Notes: a model not told the origin generated them from the letters alone. Shown: positions 24,925 to 36,746, numbered from the stretch's first letter. The stretch: 64,000 nucleotides of DNA from Brienomyrus brachyistius (GCF_023856365.1 NC_064533.1:34086118-34150117); one strand, 5' to 3'. A program made the numbers and translations.

Positions 24925-26036
24925 TTTTATCTACACTTTTATGTTTGCACTTAACATTTTACTTTTCAACGTGAAGATGTTCACTCTCCAGTGGGACTCA
25001 CATTTTTTTCACAGGTCAAATTATAATAGATTATCTTCAAATGGTGAGCAAATTTGGAAGGATGGCCAATGGACAGAATTATCGATTTTTGCAATCTGTG
25101 AGCATTGCGTTTTCATTTGTATTGGGTTACCCTGTCCTTTGAAAGGTTGTCCTTTCAACTAGTCAATTAGTAATGTTTTAAAATTGTAAATATAATTAGT
25201 TGCAAAAATTAATACCACAACATATTACAAACAAGTGACATCTTATTATCTTAATGAATTCGAGGAATATCTGTCATTTTGTCATAACAATGCTTGATTA
25301 AAGCAGTTTAATTAGAACTCTTATGAATAATAATTTGCATAGCTGATGGTGTCAACATGAACAGCATTTGAAATGTGTCCAGGATTACTCACCGTCCAGC
25401 TGATCAGCACTGAAGTCTCCCTGTGGGAAGCAAAAGGCAACCAAGTGAACATTTTAACACCGTTTCAGAAAAAGCCATAGGTGTCTACCAGCACCCAGAG
25501 CCTTAATACCAAGAGGAGCTACGAGCAATGGGAAGGTCTGGCTAATAGGTAGACAGTGAGAAAAGGCCAGGGTGGGAACAACTTTCTACATCAAGGTCAC
25601 CTCATCCTTTCCCTCATGACTCAACCCTCCCCTGCAGCCAACTTTTCTGCATTAGCAAAAATAACCAGTGTTAAGATCAGGCTCATCCACTGCCTATTAC
25701 GTTATCATTAATGTAAATATTTGAAGCATTATAAAGTATCTCTAGAATTAAAATGCCACTACAATAAAGCACTCTGAAGCTGCACCTGTAAATTTGCCTT
25801 ACAGAAAATTACAGTAGCTCTGCATTTTCAGGCAACAATAATTAAGCATTATTAAATTATTCTAGATACCAACAGTAGCTAATGTAAAAGGTGTAATGAC
25901 GGCAACTTTAAATAATATACGGCTATGTTAATTGTCAAAATCATGATATTATTGTATCCCAACGATAATATAGCGCTGCAAGCTGGCCAGTGTTGTATGT
26001 GTTCTATATTCCCGTTACACCCGAGTTACACACCAT
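22166..26036 (-). CDS. mylz3: Fast skeletal muscle essential (alkali) myosin light chain, mylz3/MYL1 type
   Basis: Essential light chain, an EF-hand protein that wraps the myosin heavy-chain lever arm in sarcomeres. Six exons on the minus strand: ATG alone at 26034-26036, then 25393-25420, 23095-23238, 22780-22950, 22432-22509 and 22166-22194; all phases join and yield about 151 residues, the usual length of the short LC3f form. Diagnostic stretches are FSADQLD near the start, [59 protein letters not shown] and the C-terminus FVKAILSV. The exon after the ATG reads GDFSADQLD, close to fish mylz3. The long Ala/Pro-rich LC1 N-terminus was not found. The first exon is chosen because a clean ATG|gtgtgt sits downstream of a TATA-like box; it is the least certain exon. 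The alternative name is a fish myl1 co-orthologue. Confidence 0.92.
23239..25392. other. Intron 2 of the myosin light chain gene
   Basis: Holds a SINE-tail-like piece near 23685-23760 (ggagcctatccc with gggaaccagccctgg), and the (TCTA)n array at 24843-24926. Otherwise nothing recognised. Confidence 0.5.
24843..24926. repeat. (TCTA)n microsatellite
   Basis: About 20 TCTA units in an intron of the myosin light chain gene. Confidence 0.95.
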
Positions 26037-26124
26037 TCTGAAGGGTCGGAGGAGCAAGGAACAGGCAGGAGACGAGATAACCTGTGGTCTCTGGAGAGTG
26101 GTGCTGCTGCATTTTCAGAGCCCC

Positions 26125-26133
26125 CTTTATTAA
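26125..26133 (-). promoter_or_regulatory. mylz3: TATA-like box of the myosin light chain gene
   Basis: On the minus strand this reads TTAATAAAG. It lies about 90 bases upstream of the proposed start codon, putting transcription start near 26100 and leaving a 5' UTR of about 65 bases before ATG|gtgtgt. Inference from spacing only. Confidence 0.45.
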
Positions 26134-26249
26134 CCTCTGGACTGTGATGTCACAGGGAGGGTCGAATGGCGGCGGACAAGTTTTTTAACTTTCTTAGGGC
26201 AACGGAGAGAGAGCCCGTGTCTCCTTGGGGCCTTTACAAGGGGTGGGGG

Positions 26250-26259
26250 CTATTTTTAG
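26250..26259 (-). promoter_or_regulatory. mylz3: MEF2 binding site consensus
   Basis: CTATTTTTAG is a perfect match to the MEF2 consensus YTA(A/T)4TAR. It lies about 120 bases upstream of the TATA-like box of a fast-muscle myosin gene, the expected place for MEF2 control of sarcomeric promoters. Binding itself is inferred. Confidence 0.55.
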
Positions 26260-26939
26260 ACGCTGCTTGGGGACGCTTGCAAGACTCCTGGGCTTCGGTC
26301 AGCATATTTATTATGATTTTCTTTGTAGTTATACGTGTCATTCGATGTTTCTATTCGAATATGTATAATAAAATAATACAGTATGAATAAATAATAATTG
26401 TTACAACATTTCAGGCTTCATTAAACTGGATCTACTTGTTTTAATCAAATATCCTTGGATAATTTGAGAAGGGAGCGACGTGTCAGATGAGATATTTTTA
26501 ACCAGCATGAATCTCATTCTCTTAATATGGATGTCTTATGGGAACGGTCTAGACATATTTTGAAAACGCTTTTCTTTGACAAAGACCAGTAATCAAAGGC
26601 AGTGGAATTCAAATGGTAAAAATTATGTACAAGAAAAAAATAACACCATGGAAAAACGAGCTGTTGCAATTTGAAAGAGCACTCATTTTCTCCAGTGGTT
26701 GTTAACATGCTGTGGGACATTAAATGATGTGATAGCCTGTGGTTTCGATGAGACCGTCAAAAATATCTACAAAAATAAACATTGTACGGCTGCTTATTTA
26801 AAGTATATTTTTTGATCATTCTTACCCCTATGAATTATTTTATCTGTTTTATGTGTTTTTTTTAATTGGAGCTAAATTATAACGATTTCTCAATACGAAT
26901 AACGTTTAAGGGGAATTATGCTGCTCTAGTACTTAATCA

Positions 26940-27060
26940 AATCAAAATGATATACAGCTGTTCCCCCGTCATCAATGGTGATATGTTTCAAGACCGACCA
27001 CGGATGACCGAAACTGCGGATAATAGTGAACCATCCGCGGATCCCTTATTTAACGTGATT
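26940..27060. mobile_element. Tigger/pogo-like MITE fragment
   Basis: gttcccccgtcatcaatgg and accgaaactgcggataat with catccgcggatcc resemble the ends of Tigger-type elements. The related words aaactgcgataaagcgg occur at 27360, so the element may extend to about 27590. No complete terminal pair was found. Confidence 0.35.
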
Positions 27061-28007
27061 TCCTAATTGTACATGCGTATGGTAATGTTTAACTGATACA
27101 TTACGTAAATGTATCAGTTAATATCAGTTATCAGGCGTAAAACAATTACCGAGATTAAATACAATAATAATAAAAATAAAATAATAATAATAATCGTTTT
27201 ACATAACTGTACAGTAGGCTACTGTACTCAGTCTCCAATGAAAGGGATTCTGACGTTTCTGAGTTCTCAGGAGATGACAGAGCAATGGAAAAATATCATG
27301 TAGGCCTATCAAGGGATGACAGAGCAATGAAAATAATTTTATATGCATTTTACTAACACAAAACTGCGATAAAGCGGCAATGAATGACCAGAGGCAGACT
27401 GGATGGGAGTTCTGCGGGGAGGCGTGGGTTATGGGAACAAAGGGAGATGAGTCATTTCGGCTACTGGGCGTGACTGAAGTAGCGGATTTCTATGGAGTCA
27501 AGTTGCGCCCATATAGCGCTGCAAACCGAGGGCGCAGATGGCGGCGGCGTCGACGAGGGGGAAACACCATATCCTCAGTTATATTGGGACCCTGATGCGT
27601 CGCTCCTCTTTGATGAGCAACATCTCTAAAGGTTTTAACTCACCAAACTGTGTCGATCATCACGAACTACTAACAGCATGTAGTTACTCCAGTAGGAATC
27701 CACATACACGCGTTCCTACTGTCTCCCTTTATCTCAGTCTACATGTAGGTAGAAACTGCGGGCATTCCTATTAGCCTACACGTGGCTTTAAATTTGTCCA
27801 CTGCCACAATGATGTGGATTTTCTGTAGGCTAATGTCTTCAAAGGATGAATATTTCTTCAACATAAATACACATTACACCGAATTTATAATTCAACATCC
27901 TTGTGTAAGACTGCCCTCTCTAAAAATGTCCCCCATTATCTTTATTGCAATTTAGCCAACATGTAATAGATTTATGACACAGAAGTCAGAGGTAACACAG
28001 TTGACAG

Positions 28008-28243
28008 TGTAACATCGCGTTTCCGACGAGCAGGCAGACAGAGGAGTGAAGCTGTAAATAAACCCCGTTTGCCGTTATTTAAGGACAGACGAGGAAACAT
28101 AGCACACATCAATGACGGATCTCGGGTTACACACTCTGACGTGGACTTAAATGCATAAGACAAGCTGAAATAACAGGGAATAGGTGATCACAATTGGGAA
28201 TTCACATGAGGTAACAGGCGGATCGTACACGCAGGTCATGACA
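28008..28243 (-). mobile_element. 3' LTR of a minus-strand LTR retrotransposon
   Basis: Minus strand: starts TGTCATGACCTGCG and ends GCGATGTTACA. Directly upstream (28244-28261) is CCTTTTAGGGGGGGTTC, a polypurine tract. The start matches the solo LTR at 10709-11006. No upstream LTR was found to the right, so the element is incomplete. Confidence 0.65.
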
Positions 28244-29310
28244 GAACCCCCCCTAAAAGGCTCGCCCAGCATGCGCGCCTCAGGGGAGGTGACGGATGAG
28301 ACAAGACCAGAGACACGGGACCTGGAAAACAAAAGCAGGAACATCAATGTGAAACCAGGAACAGAACTGACACACAGAACATGCACAGGAAGTAACACCT
28401 GACGGAGGACGTGAAAGGCAGGCAGACAAAGCAGAAAGGGAGACACCGGGGGCACACCAACAGGAGGAACGAAAGGGCCAGTAGGGTACATAGGAGGCAC
28501 AGAGGGACGAGGAGCAGAGACAGGAGGGATGAAACAAGGAAGCAGAACAAAGGCTGGCGAACAATGGGGAGCCCGGGGGCACGGGTGATGGGCGGCAGCT
28601 GGAGGGGCCACAGGCGACTGGGAGGCCGGAGCAGGAGGGGACCCTGAAGGGGCCAAGGGACAGGCCAAGGGGACAAGGAGGGAGTCAGAGGGGTCACCGG
28701 GTGAGGCGAGGAGGGAGTCAGAGGGGAGCCTAATGCAGACAAGGAGGGAAAAGAAGTGGCGGCGCAGTCACAGCCGGTGAAGGAGCAGCCGACCAATGAG
28801 CTGGAGGAGGGGGACCCGCAGGCGTCTGAGGAGCCGGAGTCGAGGAACCCGCAGGCGACCAACGAGGCGTCGGAGGCTGAACCGAGGACCGCTGGTGAGA
28901 CATCGGAGGGGGACCCGCAGGCGACCACTGAGCAGGAGCCAATGGACCCATAGGTGACCTCCGAGCCCCAGCCAAGGTGAGCGAGGCCGAGCGGGACCTG
29001 GTCCCTACGTCTGTGTCACCTCCCCTTACGGAACACCGAAAGGCACCGCTGAGGCGGTGGTGGAGGAGTCTTCCCCTTGGAGGGGTCCATCAGGGAAATC
29101 CCCGAGGGGTCCCATTCAAGCTCCTCTTCTCCCTCCGTTCAGAATGGAGGAGCGACGGTCAAGTAGTTCCGGGACCTCCTTGGGGACAGGAACTGGGGTC
29201 CTGTAATCAGGTGCAGGAGGGTTTAGGGCCGGGACCTTGGGCAGAACCTCAGGCATAGTAGGCGGCACCGTAGCAGGAGCCTCAAGGACAGGCGGAGCAG
29301 CAGGCGCCTC
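28244..29310 (-). mobile_element. GC-rich, proline-rich internal region of the LTR element
   Basis: Minus-strand frames stay open for long stretches and read as Pro/Ser/Ala-rich text with repeated units such as WSPAGPPP and SSTPAPQTPAGPPP; the plus strand shows the same as gacccgcaggcg(a/t)c repeats at 28808-28940. Gag, protease, reverse transcriptase or integrase motifs are not visible. It could be a C-terminal tail of the element polyprotein or a non-autonomous element; the open frames should not be taken as a host gene. Confidence 0.45.
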
Positions 29311-30505
29311 AGGACCAAATGTCTCTTATGGATCACACAAACGTCAGTAGGAACCCATCCTTTCAAACCACTGAGTCATATCAAAATGATCCATACTTCA
29401 TGAAATCATTGTTTTGTTGATACGTGTACAGGTATACCTCATTTTAACGTCTGCGTTACATTCTATGAAACTGGATGTTATGTGATTTGGATGTTGTGTG
29501 ACCATGTGCTGAGGAAGGCTAAGTAAGCAAGGCTGTTAACACAGTTGACAAGCAACACAGTTGACATTTCTTTCATTTTAGGCCCTTGTGCTAACTGCTA
29601 GGTGCAAACATGTCACCCAATGGCCTTAATCAACTCATTTTTTAAAAAAAATTCTCTGTATTTTTGTAAATGTAAAATCTAAAGCAAGTACACAAGAACA
29701 TGTTGATAACACAGTAGAGATAACACACTCTATGTGCAGACAGTAATATCGATGAAGTATTGAAGGAAGTGGCATCATGTGGTGTTGGTGATGTAACTTG
29801 GGAGCAAACCATTGCTGAGTTATAGGGGTTTTGTCAATGGGTGACACAGTTGACTGAGATTTCTTGGACACACAAAGGGAATAATTGAATGTAAATTAAT
29901 GAGTCAGTTTTTGAAAAACCTTTTTCATGTTTTAATGATTATTTTGACCAAATGATGAAAATAATATACAAAAAAAAGTTCACACACTTGAGTACTGTTT
30001 ATGTATTTGGTTGCTCTTTTATCAGTGGTCTTTGCATTTTGCATAAGCTGCCAAACATATGCACCCTGAATATATTTATTGTTCCATGCCCTATAATGCA
30101 TCACTTGTTGCACTATACTGGTCTTATTGCACTTTGTCCTGTTTGTGCTGGATTTTGCCCTATTGTCCCCCCATTCACCTGTCCCCTACCCTGAGACTAT
30201 AGTAAATGAATTTCACTGTTTCACTGAGTTCCACAGTATGATGCATGTGAATGAAGTGATTGTAAAGTGATTTAAGCCAAGAATGAAACAGCCATCATTT
30301 GCTTAGTCAGCACTTTACAAAGAGCAGACACAATATATGGAATATCTCGACCAGACAAGAAATCCACCAACATGGTGGTTGATGGTGTTTGCTTCCTGTG
30401 GGTGGTATGGTGTAACATACCATGCCACCCTCCTTGTGGATTCGTCAGAGCTGGTATTCTGACCAATCAGAAAACTTTCCTAAGTTTCTTAACACAAAGA
30501 CCCAC

Positions 30506-30532
30506 CTTGATGAAGCTGACATCTGAAGGTCT
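30506..30532 (-). other. Candidate 27-base upstream exon for a long (LC1-like) myosin light chain
   Basis: Minus strand: a good acceptor (tttccag), 27 bases encoding RPSDVSFIK, then a gtgggt donor. Both ends are phase 0 and could join the myosin exon at 25393-25420. The end resembles the DLSAIK that closes the LC1-specific first exon of MYL1. A stop lies upstream in frame, so it would be an internal exon, and no Ala/Pro-rich first exon was found. A chance match is quite possible. Confidence 0.2.
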
Positions 30533-31221
30533 CTGGAAATGTTAATGCAAATGAGAATGTATGTTAAATGAGAGTGGTGCTAGTTTCGTCCATTAATGAA
30601 ATTTTAATGCTGCTGTTAAAAATTTTAAATGAAATCATTGATCATTGTTTGTAAAACGATAATGCAAATGGAAAAAATAACACATTGTATCATCATTTAA
30701 ATTGTGATACTTTTATTCCATGTGGGTGTTTGAAACTGGAAATGTAAAGGCTCAATTTGCAGAATTAAAAATATTATTGTACTTTTGTTTAATTTTTGAC
30801 ACAAAGTTTGAGTGGATGATTGTAAGATGTTAATGCAAACATATTGTATTTTCATTTGAATTTTGAATGAAACAATCTTCCATATCCATTTAATGTGTAA
30901 TGGGGCAATACATGAATGGGTTAATAACTTTAAAACTAAACAAGACAGGCACATTTTATCAGTGGACTATGCACACCCCTTGGATTTTCAGGTTATTTAT
31001 GTCTGTAATTGTCACCAGGAAGGGCACAGGCAACAGGAGGACTGACTTTAATGACCAAACTGGGCAAAACAGTTCTGGGAAGCACTTATACACATGACTA
31101 ATGAAGGGCTAACAAGATGCAGGTGTGAATAGATAGCACAATAGGATTGTAGATAACGAGCAAGACACAACTGAGGGGAATTGGGAGGAATCTGGAGCAA
31201 TGTTAATTCTGACAAGAATTT

Positions 31222-33678
31222 TTTACTTAGTTTTAGTCTTAGTCACTTACTGGAAATTGTAATTGTATTAATATCACATTTTAGTCTTTGATTTTGTTTT
31301 GTCTTAGTTAAGTGGAACTGATTAATGGAATAAAGATTTAATTTTAGTCAAATTTTTTTGTCATATTTTTCTCACACATGTGGTTAATGATACTGAAATG
31401 GATTTTGATGAAGGATATTTCTCCTGGCTGCATAAATTCCCTTGAGAAGTAAGCATACCATATATGGAAGCATACTCTATGATATCTAGGCTGGGAATGT
31501 GTTACTGACTTACCATACTGCTTTCATATATAAAAATGAATGCCTAAAGTTTGTTAGAAAAAGTGCAATACAATCAAATTTTGTTCACAGGTTATATTTA
31601 TTTTCTGCATGCATCAACGAGACATACTTATCCTTTCCCTATTTCATTTCTTTTATCAATTTAACACAAATAACAGTGTACAAACCCTGTCTTCACAATT
31701 TACAGTAACCCTTCTTCAAAAACAGAAAATACATACTACAGTGAAATTGTTCAAATGACAAAAAAAGGACATTACTGTCATTTTAGTTATACTGGAAGCT
31801 GGCATTTGCACAGACATGCACCAGGCAGGAAAAAAAAATCATCCAATGAGAAAGATGCATGGAGACAGAGGGAATTGGTACATGCACTTGCAGCTTTATG
31901 CATGTATATGATTGGATAAAAAAGATAACAACTAATACTTTGAGATGGCTGTTGTGATTTATGTTGTCTGCCCAACCAGAGCCAGCAATTTAGTCTCATC
32001 TTTACTCGTCCAAGCATGACGAACAGAGACTTTGCTGTAATTTTCTTTGTCAAACACTTTTTCATTTACGTTGTCGTTACAATTTAGTCATGAAATAACA
32101 GGACTTATCGTCAAAATTTTCATTGACAAAGTTTACACTGATCTGGAGGATCAGCAGCAACCCCTGCTGGTCATACTGGGGGATGGACAGGACAGATTGT
32201 GACAGAGCCCCTGAAAACGTATGCAGTCTGGGCATGTGAGACAGCACTACTCCTGGAACGGGACAGCTGGGAGCAATGGCAATACCTACTGGACAATGGA
32301 ACCTAACAGCAAGGTAGACACTCAGGGCCAGGAAACACCAGAAGTTGCACAGGATCAAGGACATGAGACAAGACACATGGCAAGACTAGGTGCAGACAGT
32401 GAGAATTGGGAAAACAGCAACACTCTAGAAGAAGTGCATGGGCAACCCCTGCAGTCCTCACTTGGAAGAATTATGGGTCCTGGAGTTTCTGCATGAATTA
32501 CAGAAAGTTGAACATGGTGTCATAGAAGAAAACCTATCCACTATCTGTAATACTTGATATGCTGGACTACATCATTGGGTCTACATAGATAAGCTACTAA
32601 TAGCTCAAAAGTGGCTACTGACAGGTTGAACTGGTCCTGGAAGCCTGACCCAAGACCACCAATGGTCAAGGTCTATGATTCTTCCAGGTTTGTGCAACAT
32701 CCCCCGTCACCTTCAAGAGGAATATGCCCTGGCCCATGTCATCAGGAACCAGTGCCTTGCTGCTGCTTCCAGTAAGGCTCTGCAGAACCATTGGATGGTG
32801 TTTGTGGGTGTAAGTCAGTCATTTGTTATGAAATATTTGTTAAGAATGCAGAAGAAATGCCATCTCTCTGTAGAAAACAAATACCCAATTACAAATAGTT
32901 GACTCAAATATATATTTTTTTCAGTAATATTTTTTAACTTTTATGAGGGTTAAGCTATGTGGCTAGTAAATATTCAGGTCAGATACTGCAGTCACCATCT
33001 TGCATATTATATCCGACTGAATGCATACACACCAAATGTACTACATTAATGGTCAAGTAGTAGGCTTCTAACGTAATTCAGTAGGTACTGTGCAAGTATG
33101 TAATTTCTCCCTAAGTCTCTTTTGAAAATCTCTGCCCATTCTATTCTCCATTTTGAGAATCAAAAGACTAAAAACATTAACAGTAGCAGAAATAATCTTA
33201 GCACTACTACAGTTAAAATAGTCCTAAAACCTTTCTCACAAATGCAACACATTTTGGAAATAAACAATCATTCTCTCACAAATGCAATGTGTTTTACAAA
33301 TACAAACACTTTCTCATGATTGCAACTTGTTTTACAAATATAAAACTTCTCACAAAAATAAGTACAAACACATAACATCTTTCTACTTCTGTAATTTGAC
33401 TTGGCACAATTTTATCATAAGCATTTTTGTGTCACAAGATTTTCTCACAAATACGCTGAGTAGCGTCAACAAACAGCAGATGGCACTATAAGTATGTGTA
33501 CTGCATCCTGTTTGAGAATTCCTCTTCGGCTAGCCTGCCAGAAAATGAGCATTGTAGAGGGTTTCAAATTTTTTATGCCATTAAGAAACACTGTTGTTGG
33601 CTACTCATTTTCCGCACATTTCCACACTCCACACCATGACTTGCTAATTATTTGTCCCTTCATCGTGTTCGGAGATTA
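31222..33678. other. Intergenic stretch between myosin light chain and lancl1, nothing recognised
   Basis: Short open frames such as the one at 32221-32496 show no family match to me. Low complexity tttagtctt-type repeats occur at 31230-31350. At 33230-33450 the words ctcacaaatgcaa and tttacaaata recur several times as a loose tandem. Confidence 0.3.
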
Positions 33679-34881
33679 CGGTCGTGGGCAAAATTTTTGA
33701 GAATGACACAAATTATAATTTTTAGAAAGTCCGCTGCCTCAGGTTTTAAAAGTCAAGTATCCAAAGTAAAACTGAGATGTATAAAAAAAAAAAGCCATGT
33801 TGAATATTATTTGCTCTACTTAACAGCACTTGGGAAATACTTTTAAAACAATGAGATATTCATAGGGGGGCTAATAATTTTGTCCTGTACAAACTGCACA
33901 TATGAACGCACAAACGTCTTAAATCCTAAGTCTTATATAACAATATAATAATACAAAAATGTTCGCCCCTTCTGCCTACTAAAGAGGGTGTCTGCTACAT
34001 TATCCACCTCCTATGCAGTGGAACAATAATTGACTACAATTGAATGGACTTCAATTTCAGTGCCAACTGGAACCTGGCACAAGTCCAGAGAGTTTCCTAC
34101 ATAGAGGTTCCTGTTGTGAGAAGAGTGCGTCGGCAAATAATAATTAAAAATACTGTTTTGGGTATCCAGAAAAAAGATTGTCTGGAGAAGAAAAGGTGAG
34201 CGCTACCATCAGTTCTGTCATACCAACAGTAAAGCATCCTGAGACCATTCATGTGTGGGGTTGCTTCTCAGGGAAGGTAGTGGGCTCACTCACAATTCTG
34301 CCTAAGAACACAGCCATGAATAAAGAATGGTACCAAACCATCCTCTGACAGCAACTTCTCCCAACCATCCAAGAACAGTTTGGTGATGAACAATGCCTTT
34401 TCCAGCATGATGGAGCACCATGCCATAAGGCAAAAGTGAAAACTAAGTCGTTGAGGGAACAAAACACTGAAATTTTTGGCCCATGGCCAGGAAACTCCCC
34501 AGACTTTAAACCCATTGAGAACTTGTGGTCAATCCTCAAGAGGCGGTTGGACAAACAAAAACCCCCAAATTCTGACAAACTCCAAGCATTGATTATGCAA
34601 GAATGGGCTGCCCTCAGTCAGGATTTGGCCTAGAAGTTGATTGACAGCAGCCACTGTGAATTGCAGGTCTTGAAAAAGAAGGACCAACACTGTAAATATT
34701 GACTCTTTCCATAAACTTAATGAAATTGTCAATAAAAGCCTTTGACACTTCTGAAAAGCAAGTGTACTTATACTTCAGTATTCCATAGAAACATCTGACA
34801 AAAAGATCTACAAACACACAAGCAGCAAACTTTGTGAAAACCAATATTTGTGTCATTCTCAAAGCAGTTTGGCCACGACTG
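33679..34881 (+). mobile_element. Tc1-like DNA transposon with broken transposase
   Basis: Ends match as inverted repeats: cggtcgtgggcaaaattt with gagaatgacacaaatta on the left, cagtcgtggccaaactgc with gagaatgacacaaatat in reverse on the right. TA precedes the left end. In between, a plus-strand frame carries VWGCFSGKVVGSLTILPKN, CLFQHDGAPCHKAKVKTKSL and PDFKPIENLWSILKRRL; the last two hold the second Asp and the Glu of a DD34E triad. The N-terminal region is degraded and a stop interrupts the frame after YQTIL. Inactive copy. Confidence 0.85.
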
Positions 34882-35625
34882 TGCGCGCATACGGAGTGGA
34901 AGAAGTCTTGTGTGTAAACTTAACACAATGGGAAGTATAATTTTGTTATTCAATATTATGGATATCTGATGACCAAAAGAAAGGAAGAACATCAAATGTT
35001 ATATGAGTAAAGAAGGCGAAATACCATTTTATTGTTTTACAATGACTGTACAAGCAGTCTTAAGAGAATAGCATCCAATTATTAAAACCATAGTTGTTGA
35101 AAGGCAGTTAATTCTTTAGACAAGTGATGTAATTACACTTTTTTCTTTATATCATATGTAGCTCATTGCACAGCAACATACAAACCAGAGCACTGTACAG
35201 ATCATACATAGTTCACATTTGTAAATTATACAAGTACTACAGATGTCTAAATTCTTAAACAAAGGGCATTTCATTAAAAGTAACGTATATTCTAATATTT
35301 AAAGTAGCAGGACCCTTCACACACATACACAAAAAAACTTGCTTTTCTAACTTATAGTGTGTACATCACAGTCAACACTCATCTAATTGCATGTGCATGT
35401 CTGAGAATTAAAAGGTTATCAATATTCAACTGCCAGTCAATCTATTACTAAGTACTTATTTTAGGATACTAAACATTTACCAATTAAAATCAAACTTTTC
35501 ACTGCAGTTTTTGACCATGGATCATTGAGACAGACCTACTTCTTCAATAGCATTAATAGTGTAGAGGATGTATACCCTTCAAACCCATTGAAAAATAACA
35601 GCTAAAGCATGTAAATTAACATGTA

Positions 35626-36171
35626 CAGTAGAACCTTGGAACTCAAACACCTCTTAACTCAATCAACCGGGACGTCGAACAGATCTGTTGAATTTTTTCC
35701 GACTTGTACCTCAACCATTTCTGCTTAAACTTTTATGCGTCGGGATGTGTTCAACTTTCAGACCTCGAATTGGTTGGCCAAAAAAAAATGTAGCCACAAC
35801 CCGACTGGAAATATGACAAAACAATACAAACCTGCTAAAACTTGTACAGAACAAGATGAGTCTCCCTTTCCAAACAATAACTCCTCCATCCTCCTCCGCC
35901 ACCTGCCACTTCCAGTATGCCATGAGCTCACCATAATACAAGTGCTCATAAATTGTCATTTGTGTTTATTGCTTTTGTATGTGTGCTTTTTCACGTGTAT
36001 TAGTTTTATGTTGAATGTTAATGCTTTTTATCATTAGTTAGGTATGTAAATAGGTTTAAATAGCAATCATTTGGGAGTCTGAAACGGATTAAATTCATTT
36101 GCATTATTTCTTATGGGGAAATTCGACCAGGCTTATGGAACGAATTAAGTTCGTGTTCCAAGGTACCACTG
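35626..36171. mobile_element. Tigger/pogo-like MITE with TA target duplication
   Basis: Left end cagtagaaccttggaactc and right end (reversed) cagtggtaccttggaacacg form an imperfect inverted pair, each flanked by TA. The 546-base interior has no transposase. It lies about 0.8 kb past the lancl1 stop codon. Confidence 0.7.
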
Positions 36172-36224
36172 TACTACACTATAAGGTTGTAAGAAGGGGC
36201 AACCTCTCTAAAGACATATGTGAA

Positions 36225-36746
36225 CAGAGGTGGAAAATTCAAGCATGAATTACAAATACAGACCAAAGTTCCGTTGCAACCAACCATCCATTTTCCAAAC
36301 CGCTTATCCTACTGGGTCGCGGGGGGTCCGGAGCCTATCCCGGAAGCAATGGGCACGAGGCAGGGAACAACCCAGGATGGGGGGCCAGCCCATCGCAGGG
36401 CACACTCACACACCATTCACTCACACATGCACACCTACGGGCAATTTAGCAACTCCAATTAGCCTCAGCATGTTTTTGGACTGTGGGGGGAAACCGGAGT
36501 ACCCGGAGGAAACCCCACGACGACATGGGGAGAACATGCAAACTCCACACACATGTAACCCTGGCGGAGACTCAAACCCGGGTTCCAGAGGTGTGAGGCA
36601 ACAGTGCTAACCACTGCACCACCATGCCACCCCTTCAACCAACCACTGGAATATAAAGAATCACACTGAGAAAATACTCAACTGGTTGGTTGAAACAAAA
36701 CTTCGGTCTGGATTTGTACTTCATGCACCTGAACTATCCACCTCTG
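36225..36746. mobile_element. Palindromic hAT-like MITE split by a SINE
   Basis: Left arm from cagaggtggaaaattc to gttgcaaccaacc and right arm from ggttggttgaaac to tccacctctg are inverse copies. The cagaggtgga end resembles fish hAT termini. The 8-bp flanks (tatgtgaa and tgtgtgtg) agree only partly. The SINE at 36287-36635 sits in the middle. Position is about 200 bases after the lancl1 stop, probably within or next to its 3' UTR. Confidence 0.65.
36287..36635 (-). mobile_element. Full-length tRNA-derived SINE with 10-bp target duplication
   Basis: Reverse complement carries head, body and tail of the main SINE family, including the gacccagtaggataagcgg segment and aaaatggatgg tail. It is flanked by caaccaacca at 36277-36286 and 36636-36645. 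The longish open frames over it on either strand are SINE sequence, not genes. Confidence 0.9.

Noticed and set aside
28344..28928. 194-residue minus-strand open frame as a host gene
   Set aside because: It overlaps other long frames on both strands in a GC-rich repeat beside an LTR; composition explains the lack of stops.
34234..34633. Tc1 transposase as an intact gene
   Set aside because: A stop lies within the frame and the N-terminal DNA-binding region is degraded.
36230..36610. 126-residue open frame with readable text
   Set aside because: It is the antisense reading of the tRNA-derived SINE at 36287-36635; the same peptide text recurs at the SINEs at 16.5 and 47.5 kb.
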